A stretch of DNA of 64,000 nt from an uncultured Chitinophagales bacterium (GTDB lineage Bacteria > Bacteroidota > Bacteroidia > Chitinophagales > UBA2359), in contig CALBCY010000170.1 in the NCBI GenBank assembly GCA_937927195.1, forward strand, positions 1 through 64,000, written 5' to 3'. Position 1 is the stretch's first letter; each line of letters opens with the position of its first letter. Shown piece after piece: positions 18,139 through 29,600 of this stretch. Both the position numbers and the translations under genes were made by a program. The notes beneath the pieces are model-generated. The model did not search any database, was not told the DNA's origin, and saw only the letters and a program-made list of their open reading frames with translations.

Positions 18139-19302
18139 TCAATAAGGTTCAATTGAAATGGCTAATTTTTCAATCTTTTTTAGTTTTGACAGAATCCCGT
18201 TTTCAGTATTTGCTAAAATAGCAAGTTTTACATTGTTATGCGGAATATACATTAAAACTGAGTTGAAACCTGCAATGTCTCCTCCGTGTGAAACAACCTT
18301 CTGTCCAAAGTTTTCAATAATCTGAAAGCCTAAACCATAGCCGAATTTTTTAAGGTTACTGGGAAAGCTCATCGCTTCTCCATTATGAGCATAAAGAGAT
18401 TCATGCACCGGAGCCCCATTTTTGAGTGTAGAATAGGAAGTCATTTTTGCAAACATATTTTTACTGATTAGCTTTCCACTTTCTAATGCATTTAAAAATA
18501 ACAATAGATCTTCTGTTGTAGAGCGTAAACCTCCAGCGGAGAAGGGCATGTGATATCCGTCTGGTTTTGAAAACACTTCTTTTGTATCGTCTTTCTTACT
18601 GTTTCCTTTGACGTACCCTTTGACCCAATTTTCTTTAGGGCTTTCAATATACTCCATTTCTGTATTTGTCATACCAGCGGGTAAGAAAATATTCTGCTCA
18701 AGATAGACTTCATATTTTATTTTTGAGATGATCTCAATTATTTCACCAAGCAGAACATAACCAGTGTTTGAATAACTAAAGAAGGTCCCAGGCTCGAATA
18801 ACTCAGTCTTTTTCATTTGCTGTAGGTACTGGTGAGGCTTGGGACACATTGGGAAATTCTCAGGTTCAATTTTTGGCATTTCACCATTCCACCAATTGGG
18901 AATTCCAGAAGTGTGAGAAAGCAAATGATAAATGGTGATGTGATCCCCATTCGGAAAATCTGGAAAAAACATTGTCAATTTATCATCAAATGCAAGTTGA
19001 TTCGATTCAATTAGTTGTAAAATGGCAGTAGCAGTAAATGGCTTAGTAATAGAAGCAATTCTGAATTTTGAATTCGGGTTTAAGGATTCTTTGCTTTCGT
19101 AATTTGCAAATCCAAAAACTTTATTTAGTGGAGTTATACTATCAACCTCGATGCCAAATGCGATACCCACAGAAGATTGGTCTTCAACTAAAGCTCGATT
19201 TAAGGCCGCTATCTTTTTTGTGTTCTTTACAGGGTCTTTACCCGTACAAGAGTGCAAGGCAAAGACGATAATTAGTACTCCAAGTAAGTTGCTTAATTTC
19301 AT
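18139..19302 (-). CDS. Lipoprotein serine hydrolase, beta-lactamase/PBP-like
   Basis: 387 residues from the ATG at 19302, which gives a lipoprotein signal (IIVFALHSC, Cys near residue 19). The frame is open to 19335. Motifs of the class C beta-lactamase family are present: S-x-x-K (IASITKPFTATA), Y-x-N (YSNTGYVLLGEI) and H-x-G (VSHGGDIAGFNSVLMY). It is a second, divergent member of the same family as the gene at 16304, without the TPR extension. It is probably tethered to a membrane facing the periplasm. An XRE-type membrane regulator lies 101 bases upstream on the same strand. Confidence 0.85.
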   Translation of the reverse strand: MKLSNLLGVLIIVFALHSCTGKDPVKNTKKIAALNRALVEDQSSVGIAFGIEVDSITPLNKVFGFANYESKESLNPNSKFRIASITKPFTATAILQLIESNQLAFDDKLTMFFPDFPNGDHITIYHLLSHTSGIPNWWNGEMPKIEPENFPMCPKPHQYLQQMKKTELFEPGTFFSYSNTGYVLLGEIIEIISKIKYEVYLEQNIFLPAGMTNTEMEYIESPKENWVKGYVKGNSKKDDTKEVFSKPDGYHMPFSAGGLRSTTEDLLLFLNALESGKLISKNMFAKMTSYSTLKNGAPVHESLYAHNGEAMSFPSNLKKFGYGLGFQIIENFGQKVVSHGGDIAGFNSVLMYIPHNNVKLAILANTENGILSKLKKIEKLAISIEPY

Positions 19303-19403
19303 GATATATTGTTTTTTGTAAAGAACAATATTCACTAAAACTCAATTGATTTTAGGCATTCTTCCTAGGACAATTAGGAGACATTCGCTGGACAGTATTT
19401 GAT

Positions 19404-19988
19404 TTACAGCAAGTTAGGTAATTGCAACTCTGTCTCTCTCCTGTTGGCAAACATATAGGATATCCAAAGAATCAATGTTATGTTAAACAATACTGTAAGG
19501 TAATAGATTGGAATAAACAGTGGGATTCCTCCTGAATGAGTATAACCCAAAGACAGAAGCATTAAGGGCAAAAAAATCATCAATACCAGGGAGGCGAGGG
19601 TCCAAAGGATTTGAATGGAAATTACCTTTTTGCCATAGAAATTAACAAAAGAGTCATCACTGTTTTTTCTTAGTATTATGGAGGGAAGAAGAATATTGGA
19701 CAATGGAATCAAGACAATAAACAAGGTGCTTAGGTTCAATAATTTTAAAGTGCTTAAGCCATTTTGGGTTTCTAAATTGCTTTCGACATGATTGCTATTG
19801 ATTTCTGATAACTCAATTGGATCAACAGCTAAAGCTTCTGCCAGCTGTTTTATAGAATAAGAACTTCCGACCGATTTATTCGATTCAATTCTTTGAATGG
19901 TTTTGGCAGAAACACCTGACATTTCAGCCAACTCCACTTGTGATAAAAAGTTGGCTGTCCGTATGCTTTTTAATCTTGATTCTTTCAT
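19404..19988 (-). CDS. XRE-type DNA-binding protein with C-terminal membrane helices
   Basis: 194 residues. A Cro/C1-type helix-turn-helix occupies residues about 4-62 (LSQVELAEMSGVSAKTIQRI, then QLAEALAVDPIEL). A polar linker follows, then three hydrophobic helices (about 82-104, 122-146 and 152-178). This makes it a membrane-anchored regulator, a layout common in Bacteroidota, where the helices may sense membrane state. Operon-like position before the lipoprotein hydrolase suggests a link, not proven. Confidence 0.78.
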   Translation of the reverse strand: MKESRLKSIRTANFLSQVELAEMSGVSAKTIQRIESNKSVGSSYSIKQLAEALAVDPIELSEINSNHVESNLETQNGLSTLKLLNLSTLFIVLIPLSNILLPSIILRKNSDDSFVNFYGKKVISIQILWTLASLVLMIFLPLMLLSLGYTHSGGIPLFIPIYYLTVLFNITLILWISYMFANRRETELQLPNLL

Positions 19989-20439
19989 GTTGCTTTTTCT
20001 TTGTGTGAATGATTTTGTATCAGCTGGCTCTTTTTGTCAAGCACCTTTACCGAATGCTGAATTGGGCTTGGGCTTGCTAAAATAGCAAGATTTGGCTTAT
20101 TACAGGAATTTAGTGTTGGCTCATGAGAAAAAGCAGAACTTCTAGAGATTGAACAAGGATAAAATTAGAAAGCATCAAGGCTAAAGGATCTTGCTAGAAT
20201 CAAGTAATATAGAATGTTGATGTAAAAGGCGAGTGCTTTTCCCCATATGCGAAGAAACAAAAACGAAAGGTGGCAAGGCCATCTGTGTTTCACAAAGAAA
20301 AATCTTCCCTTATGATACAAGGGTTTGACTTGTAAATGAGGACAAAAAAAGAGAAGAGTAGTGGTTTAAAAGTAGTTGGTTTGTGTTTAAATCAGCCTAG
20401 AAACAGAAGTTTATGATTGAGTCTATTTATCAATAAACG

Positions 20440-20477
20440 AAAAAAGGTCCTGACGGAGCTGAAATCCGCCAGAACCT
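20440..20477 (-). terminator. Intrinsic terminator of the 3297-residue protein gene
   Basis: On the minus strand a 13-position stem with two mismatches (20445-20457 with 20465-20477) and a 7-base loop is followed by six T. It lies about 160 bases after the stop of the giant gene, in the correct orientation. Confidence 0.65.
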
Positions 20478-20516
20478 ATAGAAATACTTATACAAGGTAT
20501 TTATCTCTTTACTTAT

Positions 20517-20580
20517 TGGCCCCATTGGCCCCATTGGCCACATTGGCTGTTTGCCTTTAGCCTTTAGCTGTTTGCTGTTA
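20517..20580. repeat. CCATTGGCC tandem run and GCCTTTAGC words
   Basis: Near-perfect copies of CCATTGGCC, with the third copy altered to ACATTGGCT, are followed by GTTTGCCTTTAGCCTTTAGC. The vocabulary (GGCC, GCCTTTAGC) is shared with the intergenic repeats at 35190-35417 and 36710-37016. Confidence 0.5.
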
Positions 20581-20637
20581 AATGTATTAGCTTCACTAAC
20601 AACATCTAATCTAACAGCTAAATGTCTAGAATGTATT

Positions 20638-23600
20638 TTATCTTAAAACTTCAATGAAACCGGCTCTCATTGCATCCGGGTCATTCTGTGGATCAAGCAA
20701 AAGTATGTAGTAATATGTACCGTCTGGAACATCTCTTCCGCTGCTTCCGTTTCCACTTTGCCATTCACCATTCCAAGAGGCAGGGCCATCAAATCCGGTA
20801 TAACCAACCATTCTGAAGACCACATTACCCCATCTGTTGTAAATAATCATTTCAGGGAAATTGTCACCGTAGCATTCGTTCAATCCAGGAATTGCAAAGT
20901 AATCATTCATGCCATCCATGTTAGGAGACAATGCATCTGGAATGACCAAATCACAACCGAGAACATTAAAGAATATAATGGCTGTATCACAGATGCCTTC
21001 GAAACAAAGTTCGTAAACAGCAAAATCTGAATCATTCATAAATCCTTCATCCGGACAGTATTCCATTAAACCAAGACCATTGTCAGTCAATGTTCCGTTT
21101 ATCGGTTGAGCGATTATTGAAATTTCCAATTCAGTAACATCAGTCGTTGGGAAGCTATCGTTTAGTAAAACTTGAACCTGAACACAAGCTCCAGTCAAAA
21201 CATCTACTGAGTCATTTACAGCAACTACGATTGTATCCGTTGGATTCACAATGTCGATGGTATCAGTTACTATCAATTTGATATAAGAAGTATCACATAA
21301 ACTTGGTAGACCATCATCACAAACTATGTAAGTGAAATAATCAGTTCCATCAAAACCATCGAAAGGTGCATAAGCTGCTGTTCCACTTAGAGGATCAATG
21401 GCCACATCACCAAATACAGATGGAGTTGCCAATTGATAAATCAAATTGTCTCCATCAGGATCGCTGGTCAATAATTGTAGATCAATCACGACTGATGTGT
21501 TGTTAACTATGACACAACTGTCATTGGCAACAGGAGGATGATTTGGTGCGTCAACACCTCCGACCTTAATGACAACTTGTCCACTGTCACAAAGCGCAGT
21601 TCCACCTGGCTCAAAGAAGCCGTCGCAAACATTGTAATTGAATACCTCTACTCCCACAAATCCTGCAGGTGGTGTATATTCCAATGAACCATCAAATGAC
21701 AATACACTTATTAGTCCGCCTGCTCCTGGAGCATCGTGGCCTTGGAATATCAATGCAGAGTTTTCTGGATCAACATCATTGGCCAATACGTTAATCGTGA
21801 TTGGTGTGTCAGTATCTGTTTCAAAACAATCATTCGTTGTCGCTGGCGGTCTGTTGTCTCCATCAAATACTTCTATAGCAACCAAAGTTGAATCGCATTG
21901 AGCAAATTCATCACAGATCGTGTACCAGAAATAGTCAATACCAGTGAAATCAAGATCTGGAACATAAGTGATAACGCCACCATCAATGACGATGATGCTT
22001 CCATTTTCCGGATCCTCAATATCTGTTATTGTAATATTCGTTCCAATGTCGTTTACAAGAATATCTAATGAAATGGTATCATTGATGTAAACTTGTCCAA
22101 CATCAGGATTTGCTACAATTGGAGGAAGGTTTGAAATTGTTATTGTATCAATTGTAATAAATACAGTGGCCGTATCACAAAGTGACGGGAAGCCATCATC
22201 ACATATTACATAGACGAACTGATCTTCACCCATATAACCAGGATTAGGCGTGTAATTTCCTAAACCAAATTCATTGACGATCACTTCTCCAAACAATGGA
22301 TTGGTGTTAAAGGTCAATGAGAAATTGTCTCCATTAGGATCTGAATCGTTGTTCAATAATAAAATTGAAATTGTTGAATCCTGTGCGCCTACATAATAAT
22401 CATCCACAGCAAGTGGAGGATCATTGCTAAGATCAACGCCTACTGCAATAACCACAGTTGCGGTATCACAAAGTGGAGGAATGGCTGTGTCACAAACTAT
22501 GTAATCAAAGCTGTCTTCACCGATGAATCCATCATCTGGTGTATAACTGATTGTACCATCTGCATTGATGATTACTGAACCATTGCTTGGTCCATTGATC
22601 ACGTTTGTTACAACCAAAGGAAGGTTTTCAGGATCACTGTCATTTGCCAATACATTGATGACAACTGTTTCTCCTGGTGACGTTGTTTCTTGATCGTTAT
22701 CAGCATTTGGTGGAAGGTTGGGTTCATTGAAAACTAAGATGGCTACTGTCGCACTATCACAGGCTCCAGAATCATCGGTAATCCAATACATGAAGTAATC
22801 TTCCCCAGTATAATTCAATGCAGGAACATAAACCAACGAATTGGTCAATTCATCCAATACAACCAAACCATTGATTGGATCAGAAAAAGATTTTATTGTA
22901 ATGTTTCCGTCCCAAGTATCATTGTCCAAAACAAATATTGGAATAGAAGTGTTGATCGGAGTTTGAACAATGTCCACTTGAGCATCTAAAGAGCTGGTTG
23001 GGTTGATTCCATCACCTTCAACAGTAATCGTTACAAGGGCAGTGTCCTGTAAGGCAGGATTCCCATTGTCACACAATATATAAAGGAAATAATCTGTTCC
23101 TTCAAAGTTTTCATCTGGCGTATATAAAGCCAAACCGTTTTCATCTAATTGAAGTGTTCCATTTGCAGGAGCAGTTCCCAATTTTACAGTCATGGTTTCG
23201 CCATCCCCAACACTATCGTTGTCTGTTACATTGAATATAATGAAATCATTTTCAGCAACAGTATAAGCATCATCAACAGCCAAAGGAGGATCGTTGCTCA
23301 AAGGTACATTTACAGAAATAACAACTGTGGCAGTATCACAAAGAGGAGGATCAGCTTCATCGCAAACAACGTATTGGAATTCATCTTCTCCTTCAAAACC
23401 AGTATCTGGAGTATAAGTCAAAGTTCCATCATCGTTGATTACAACTGTACCGTTGTCCGGTCCGTTTATAATTTCAGTAATAACTAAATTACCATTTTCA
23501 GGATCACTATCATTGGCAGTAACATTGATTGTAATTGGTGTGTCAAGATCTGTCATGGCAACATCATTGGCCGCCGTAGGTGCTTGATTTGGACCATCAA

Positions 23601-26600
23601 ATATCGTGATTCCTACAACGGTAATATCGCAATTGCCGTCGGGGTCGCAAATGGTGTAAGTGAAAAAGTCAGTCCCGACAAATCCATCGAATGGTGTGTA
23701 ATAGATCAAGTCGCCTATGATGACTAAAGCACCATTTTCTGGCTCAGTAGCATTGCTAATGAAAATGCCTTCTCCAACATCATTGACCATCACATCAATC
23801 TCAACTTCAGTGTTGATTGGTGTTGTTACAACGTCTGGGTTGGCAATAACCAAACCGTTATTTGAAACGTCAATATAAACCCATGCCGTATCACACAGTG
23901 GTGGATTTCCATCATCACAAATTACATAGAATAGCGAATCGACTCCCGTAAATCCAGGCACTGGAATATAGGTTATGGTTCCGTCATCGTTTAAGGTGGC
24001 GTCACCAAATGGAGGATCACTAATTTCAGTTACCGTCAAATTGTTTCCTTCCAAATCAGTATCGTTCAATAAAACATTGATTGTTACTGTGTCTCCTGGG
24101 TTTACATTGGCAAAGTCATCCACAGCCATAGGTGGTGTATTAGACAAGTCAATCCCTACCGCAATAACAACCGTTGCTGTATCACACAAAGCAGTCGCAG
24201 TTGTGTCATCACAAATTACATATTGGAACGTGTATTCTCCTGGCCCAGCTGTTGTATCAGCGATGTAAGTCAAAGTACCATCATCATTGATGATAACAGT
24301 TCCAGCATCTGGACCAATAATTTCAGTAATGTAAAGAGTATCGCCATTTGGATCAAAGTCATTGATCAATACATCCAAAGTAACCGAATCACCCTCAGCA
24401 ATCACGTACTGGTCATTTCCAGCAATTGGTGCCTCGTTTTGAGTGCCAACTTGAATGACAACGGTAGCAGTTGTACATTCTCCGAATATATCGCAAATGG
24501 TATAAATGATGGTCTCTGTTCCTTCAAATCCTTCATCAGGCGTATAAACCAACATTCCGTCTATCACTTCAACAGTTCCGTTTTCAGGCTGCGTTACAGC
24601 TGTAATTTCAATCTGAGTACCTGTATCATTTGCTAAAACGTCAATGGTTACAGTTGAATTAATCGGAGTTAAAACAGTGTCATTGTTGGCAACCAAATCT
24701 TCGGCTTCCAAAACATCCACAACAACATTGGCCGATACGCAATTTCCACATTCATTACAAACAATGTAGTTGAAAGTAGCGGTACCTGTAAATCCATCTG
24801 CTGGCGTGAAGTCCACTGCAGAACTATCTGCGTTTATTACGATGCTTCCTTCTCCTGTTATCAATGATCCAATAGAATCAACATAAATGAATTGGTCGCA
24901 AATTTCTTCGTCATTTAATAAAACATCTAAAGAACTGGTTGTGTTCCATGCAGCGAAGAATTGATCATTCATTGCGATTGGATCTTGACAACCAATAATT
25001 ACATTGTAAAATACTGTGTCACAAATGCCTTCTGAATTGCAAGCAACTGCTTCCAAAATATCATTTTCCAATCCTGGTAATGGAAGGAATGTGAAACATA
25101 CACTGTCTGGCTGAATTTCAACTGAACAGTTAAATATTGATGTCACATATTGCAAGGTGAAATCGTCATCTTCTAAATTGCAGAATGTTGGACAAACAAG
25201 TGTTGGAGTTGTACTTTCAAAGATTGAAGGAGTACAAATATCATAGTTGTTTACACAAACTTCAGCAATTACAAAATCATAAGTTAATGGATTAATGTCC
25301 GCACAAACTAAGCCGTCATCAATCAAGTCTTGAATATCAGAAATGGTTGTTACTCCTAATCCAGATAGATCGTCAACATTTCCAAGGATCGAGATTCCAT
25401 AAATAGAATAAGCTCCTGGTAATAAATTTAATTCTTCCAAATTGAAAGCACCTGTTTGGCTAACAATCACAATGTTGTCTGTACTTAAATCTGTTGTATC
25501 AGCATCGGTCGTAAGCACAAAAGAGTAATTGAACCCAGGCTCTGTTGATTGCCCATTAACTACAGGAGCTAAAGTGGTTTCATCTGCATTGTATTCTGTG
25601 TCATTCGGAATGGTCAATATCCCAGCATTTGCAAAACAGGTGATTTCCTCACCAATAAATAGTGTAACAGATTGGTCAGTAACATGTGCACATAAACCAT
25701 CTTCAATTGCTGCATTAATTCCTTCAATTGATCCTAAATCCAGATCCATTAATTCTTCAATGCTCAATGTTGTTGAAATTCCAAATACATTGTAGGTTCC
25801 ATCTTCCAAGCCTAAAAGTGGCAAGTTAAAAGAACCAGTATCACTTACCAAAATAAGGTCGTATACAATTGCATCTCCCTCTTCTGCATCTGCAGTAAGG
25901 ATATAATAAAAGTTGAAATCTCCCACTTGGTTTTCTCCAGCTACTTCAATAGCAACTGTCACTTGAGGTTCAGGGTAAAATGTTACACTTGGAGTGATCA
26001 ATGTTCCTGCCTCAGCAAAACAAACTGCATTTCCCGTATAATCGTAAACAATTGTATTGCTACTTAAATCTGCACAAACAGATTCATCAGCAATAGCTGC
26101 TTCTAATTCTTCTATAGTTCCATAAGCTAAAACTTCTTCTGCAGTCAATGCAGTTGAAATTCCGATCACAGAAAAGTCTCCACTCGAAACTCCAAACAAA
26201 GTCAAATCAAATGAACTGCTGTCTTCAACTTGAATAATATTTAATGCTGTTTCACCATCAAAAGCCAAAACAAAGTAGTAGCTCAAGTCTTCTATAGAAT
26301 CTTGATCGAAAACATCGATGACTGGAGTAACAACACTGCCATCAATAACTAGATCATCAGGAGCTACCAAGGTTCCAGCGTCTGCGAAACACAGGCCGTC
26401 CGGTTCTCCGATAATGAAATCAAAACTTCCGATTACAACATCTACACAAATATCAGCATTGCCTTCTAATGCTAGTAAGTCCTCACCAGTAGCAATTCCG
26501 TTGGCCATCAATTCATCTAGTGACAAATCAGTAGAAACTCCTATCACATTGAAAATTACATTCGGAACACCGATCATGTTCAAATCGAAAGAACCAGATG

Positions 26601-29600
26601 TTGAGGTTAATATAATATTGTAGGCTATTTCATCGTCTCCATTCACATCTGTCGTTAGGAAATAATAGTAGTTAAATCCTGCGTTGGTCGCATTGTTTTC
26701 AACTTCTAAAGTATCAGTGATTTCAAATCCTTCATAGTTTAATGTTTCAGGCTCTACAAAATTTCCAGCCTGTGCAAAACAAAGGTTAACATTGAAATTA
26801 ATTGGGTCTGCTGTTATTTCAGCACAATATCCTTGGTTAATTGCTTCTTGTAATGCTTCTAAATTCTCAAACATTTCAGGAACCAAATCCAATTCCATAT
26901 CAATTGAAATTCCATAAACACTTACGTCTTCCATTGGGATTCCCAATTGAGATAAGTCAAATTCTCCAAGCGTATCGATTGCTATGATATTGGTCGTAAT
27001 TCCATCATCTTCAATTGCATCAACAACCAATACATAATAGAATGGTAAATCGTCTTCTGCATCTTCTGAAATTACATTTTCAATTACCCCATTGGCATTT
27101 AAATTAGTTGGTCCATCATAAGATAATGTTCCTGCGCTTGCATCGCATGTATCGTTTTCAAGGCCAACAAAAAGAGTAATAGGATTGGACAAGTCCGCAC
27201 ACCAGCCATTCGCTTGATTGTTTTCAATCATTGTGATGGTCGCAAATCCTGCATCACCAAACTCTGCTTGGTCAATTTCAAAATTCAAAGCAAATATTTG
27301 ATAATCTGCATCAGGCAACTCTAAATCACCAAAGTCAAAAGAACCCAAGTCATTGAAGCTCAGAACCATTTGAGTCGTTGTATCAGCCATTGTTGAATCT
27401 GTTACCAATAAAAAGATGGTTGCATATTCTTCCGAATCATTATCGCCAATCAAATTGGGTGCTTCAACAATCCCACCTGAAGGAATAATGATCATACTAG
27501 GTGAAAATAAGATACCCGCATCCGCCAAACAAGAATCGTTTGGTTCAACGACATCTTCGAAGTAAGAAACTTGGAAAGCTGCAATCACAAAGTCAGCACA
27601 TAAACCATCTTCAATGGCTATGGCTAGTTCTTCACCTGTGGTAATATCCAAGGCAAGAATGTCTTCAGCAGTTCCTTCAAAGTTGACAACATGAACATCA
27701 AAAGGTCCGGCCAAAGCCGTGTCTACTTGTCCAAGGTCAAATTCCCCTGTACTGCTCAATTGAACAATATCGTAAGAAATGTCATCCTCAGAATCCAAAT
27801 CAGTTGTCAGTACATATAATTGAGTAAAAGTAGAGTCTGTGTTTTGACCATCCACCAATGGAGCATCGGTTGTGTCGCCACTCATATAAATTAATGTTTC
27901 AGGAATGCTGATTGTTCCAGCATTTGCCAAACAAGAATCGTTTGGTTCAACGACATCTTCAAAGTAAGAAACTTGGAAAGCCGCAATTACAAAATCAGCA
28001 CATAAACCATCTTCAATGGCTGTGGCTAATTCTTCACCTGTTGTTATATCCAAAGCAAGGAGGTCTTCAGTAGTTCCTTCAAAGTTCACAACATGAACAT
28101 CGAAAGGTCCTGCCAAAGCAGTATCAACTTGTCCTAGATCAAATGCTCCAGTACTGCTCAATTGAACAATATCGTAAGAAATGTCATCCTCAGAATCTAA
28201 ATCAGTTGTCAATACATATAATTGAGTAAAAGTAGAATCCGTATTTTGACCATCTACTACAGGAGCATTGGTTGTATCTCCTTCTAGGTAAATTAATGTT
28301 TCTGGAATCGCAATGTTTCCAGCATTTGCCAAGCAAGAATCTACTGGCTCAACTACCCCGTATGAAATGGAATATGCTGCAGTTATCACATCAGCACAGA
28401 GACCATCTTCGATGGCAGTGGTTAATGCTTCAATGCTGTTATAATCCCATGCTACGATGTCTTCTGTAGTCCCTTCAAAGTTGACCACATGAACATCAAA
28501 TGGTCCTTCCAATGCTGGATCAAGACTTCCAAGATTAAATTGACCAGTACTGCTGAATTGAACAAAGTTGTATGAAATTTCATCAGCGGTATCCAAATCA
28601 GTTGTCAATATTAAAAAATGAACAAAATCAAAACTGTTAGTGAATTCGTCCATTAATGGTACATTGGTTGTATCTCCTTCCATGTAAACTAAAACTTCCG
28701 GTGGGCTTACAATCCCAGCAGTTGCCAAACAAGAATCACCAGGCTCGACAACATCTTCAAAATAAGAGATTTGATACGCTTCAATAATAAAGTCTGCACA
28801 CAAACCATCCGCAATTGCATCAAGCAATTCTTCACCTGTTGTCAATTCCAATGCTTGAATGTCTGCAACTGTTCCTTCAAGGTTAAAAGCATGAACATAA
28901 AATGGTCCAGCGAAACTTGTGTCCAATTGACCCAAATCGAATTGTCCATTATCGCTCAATTGAACAATATTGTATAAAACATCATCTTCTGGATCTAGGT
29001 CAGCTGTAAGTACATAAAACTGAAGGAAAGTAGAGTCGGTATTTTGACCTTCAACAATTGGAGCTGCCGAAGTATCACCCATCATGTATATTAATGTTTC
29101 AGGAGCTGTTAAAGTCCCAACATTTGCCAAACAAGAATCAACTGGTTCAACAACGTCTTCTAAAATTGAAATTTGATAAACTGCAACTTCAAAATCTGCG
29201 CAAAATCCATCTGCTAATGCAGCAAGAACATCTTCGCCGCTTGATAGATCCATTTGAACAAAGTCAAGAGCTGTTCCTTCTAGGTTCAAAACATGAACAT
29301 CAAATGGCCCAGCCAAACTCGTATCTATTACGTTTAAATCAAACTCGCCATTGAAACTGGCTTGTATCAAATTGTATAAAGTCTCATCTGTCTCATCCAA
29401 ATCTGTCGTTAATAAGAATACCGTTGTGTATGTTGAATCGGTATTGTTTCCATCTAGAGTTGGAGCGTCAGTCAAAGCACCTGAAGCATAGATCAAAGTT
29501 TCAGGTGCAGTTATATTTCCAACTTCAGCCAAACAACTGTCTACTGGCTCTACAACATCCATTGTATTAAAACCAAAATCAAGATTGTCAACATCCTCTC

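Larger units (their letters stand above)
19989..20637. other. Gap with a minus-strand terminator and CATTGGCC repeats
   Basis: A 649-base gap between convergently unrelated minus-strand genes. It holds a terminator-like hairpin for the giant gene (20440-20477) and a short tandem run of CCATTGGCC (20517-20548) with GCCTTTAGC words behind it. I see no gene or RNA signal in 19989-20430. Confidence 0.5.
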
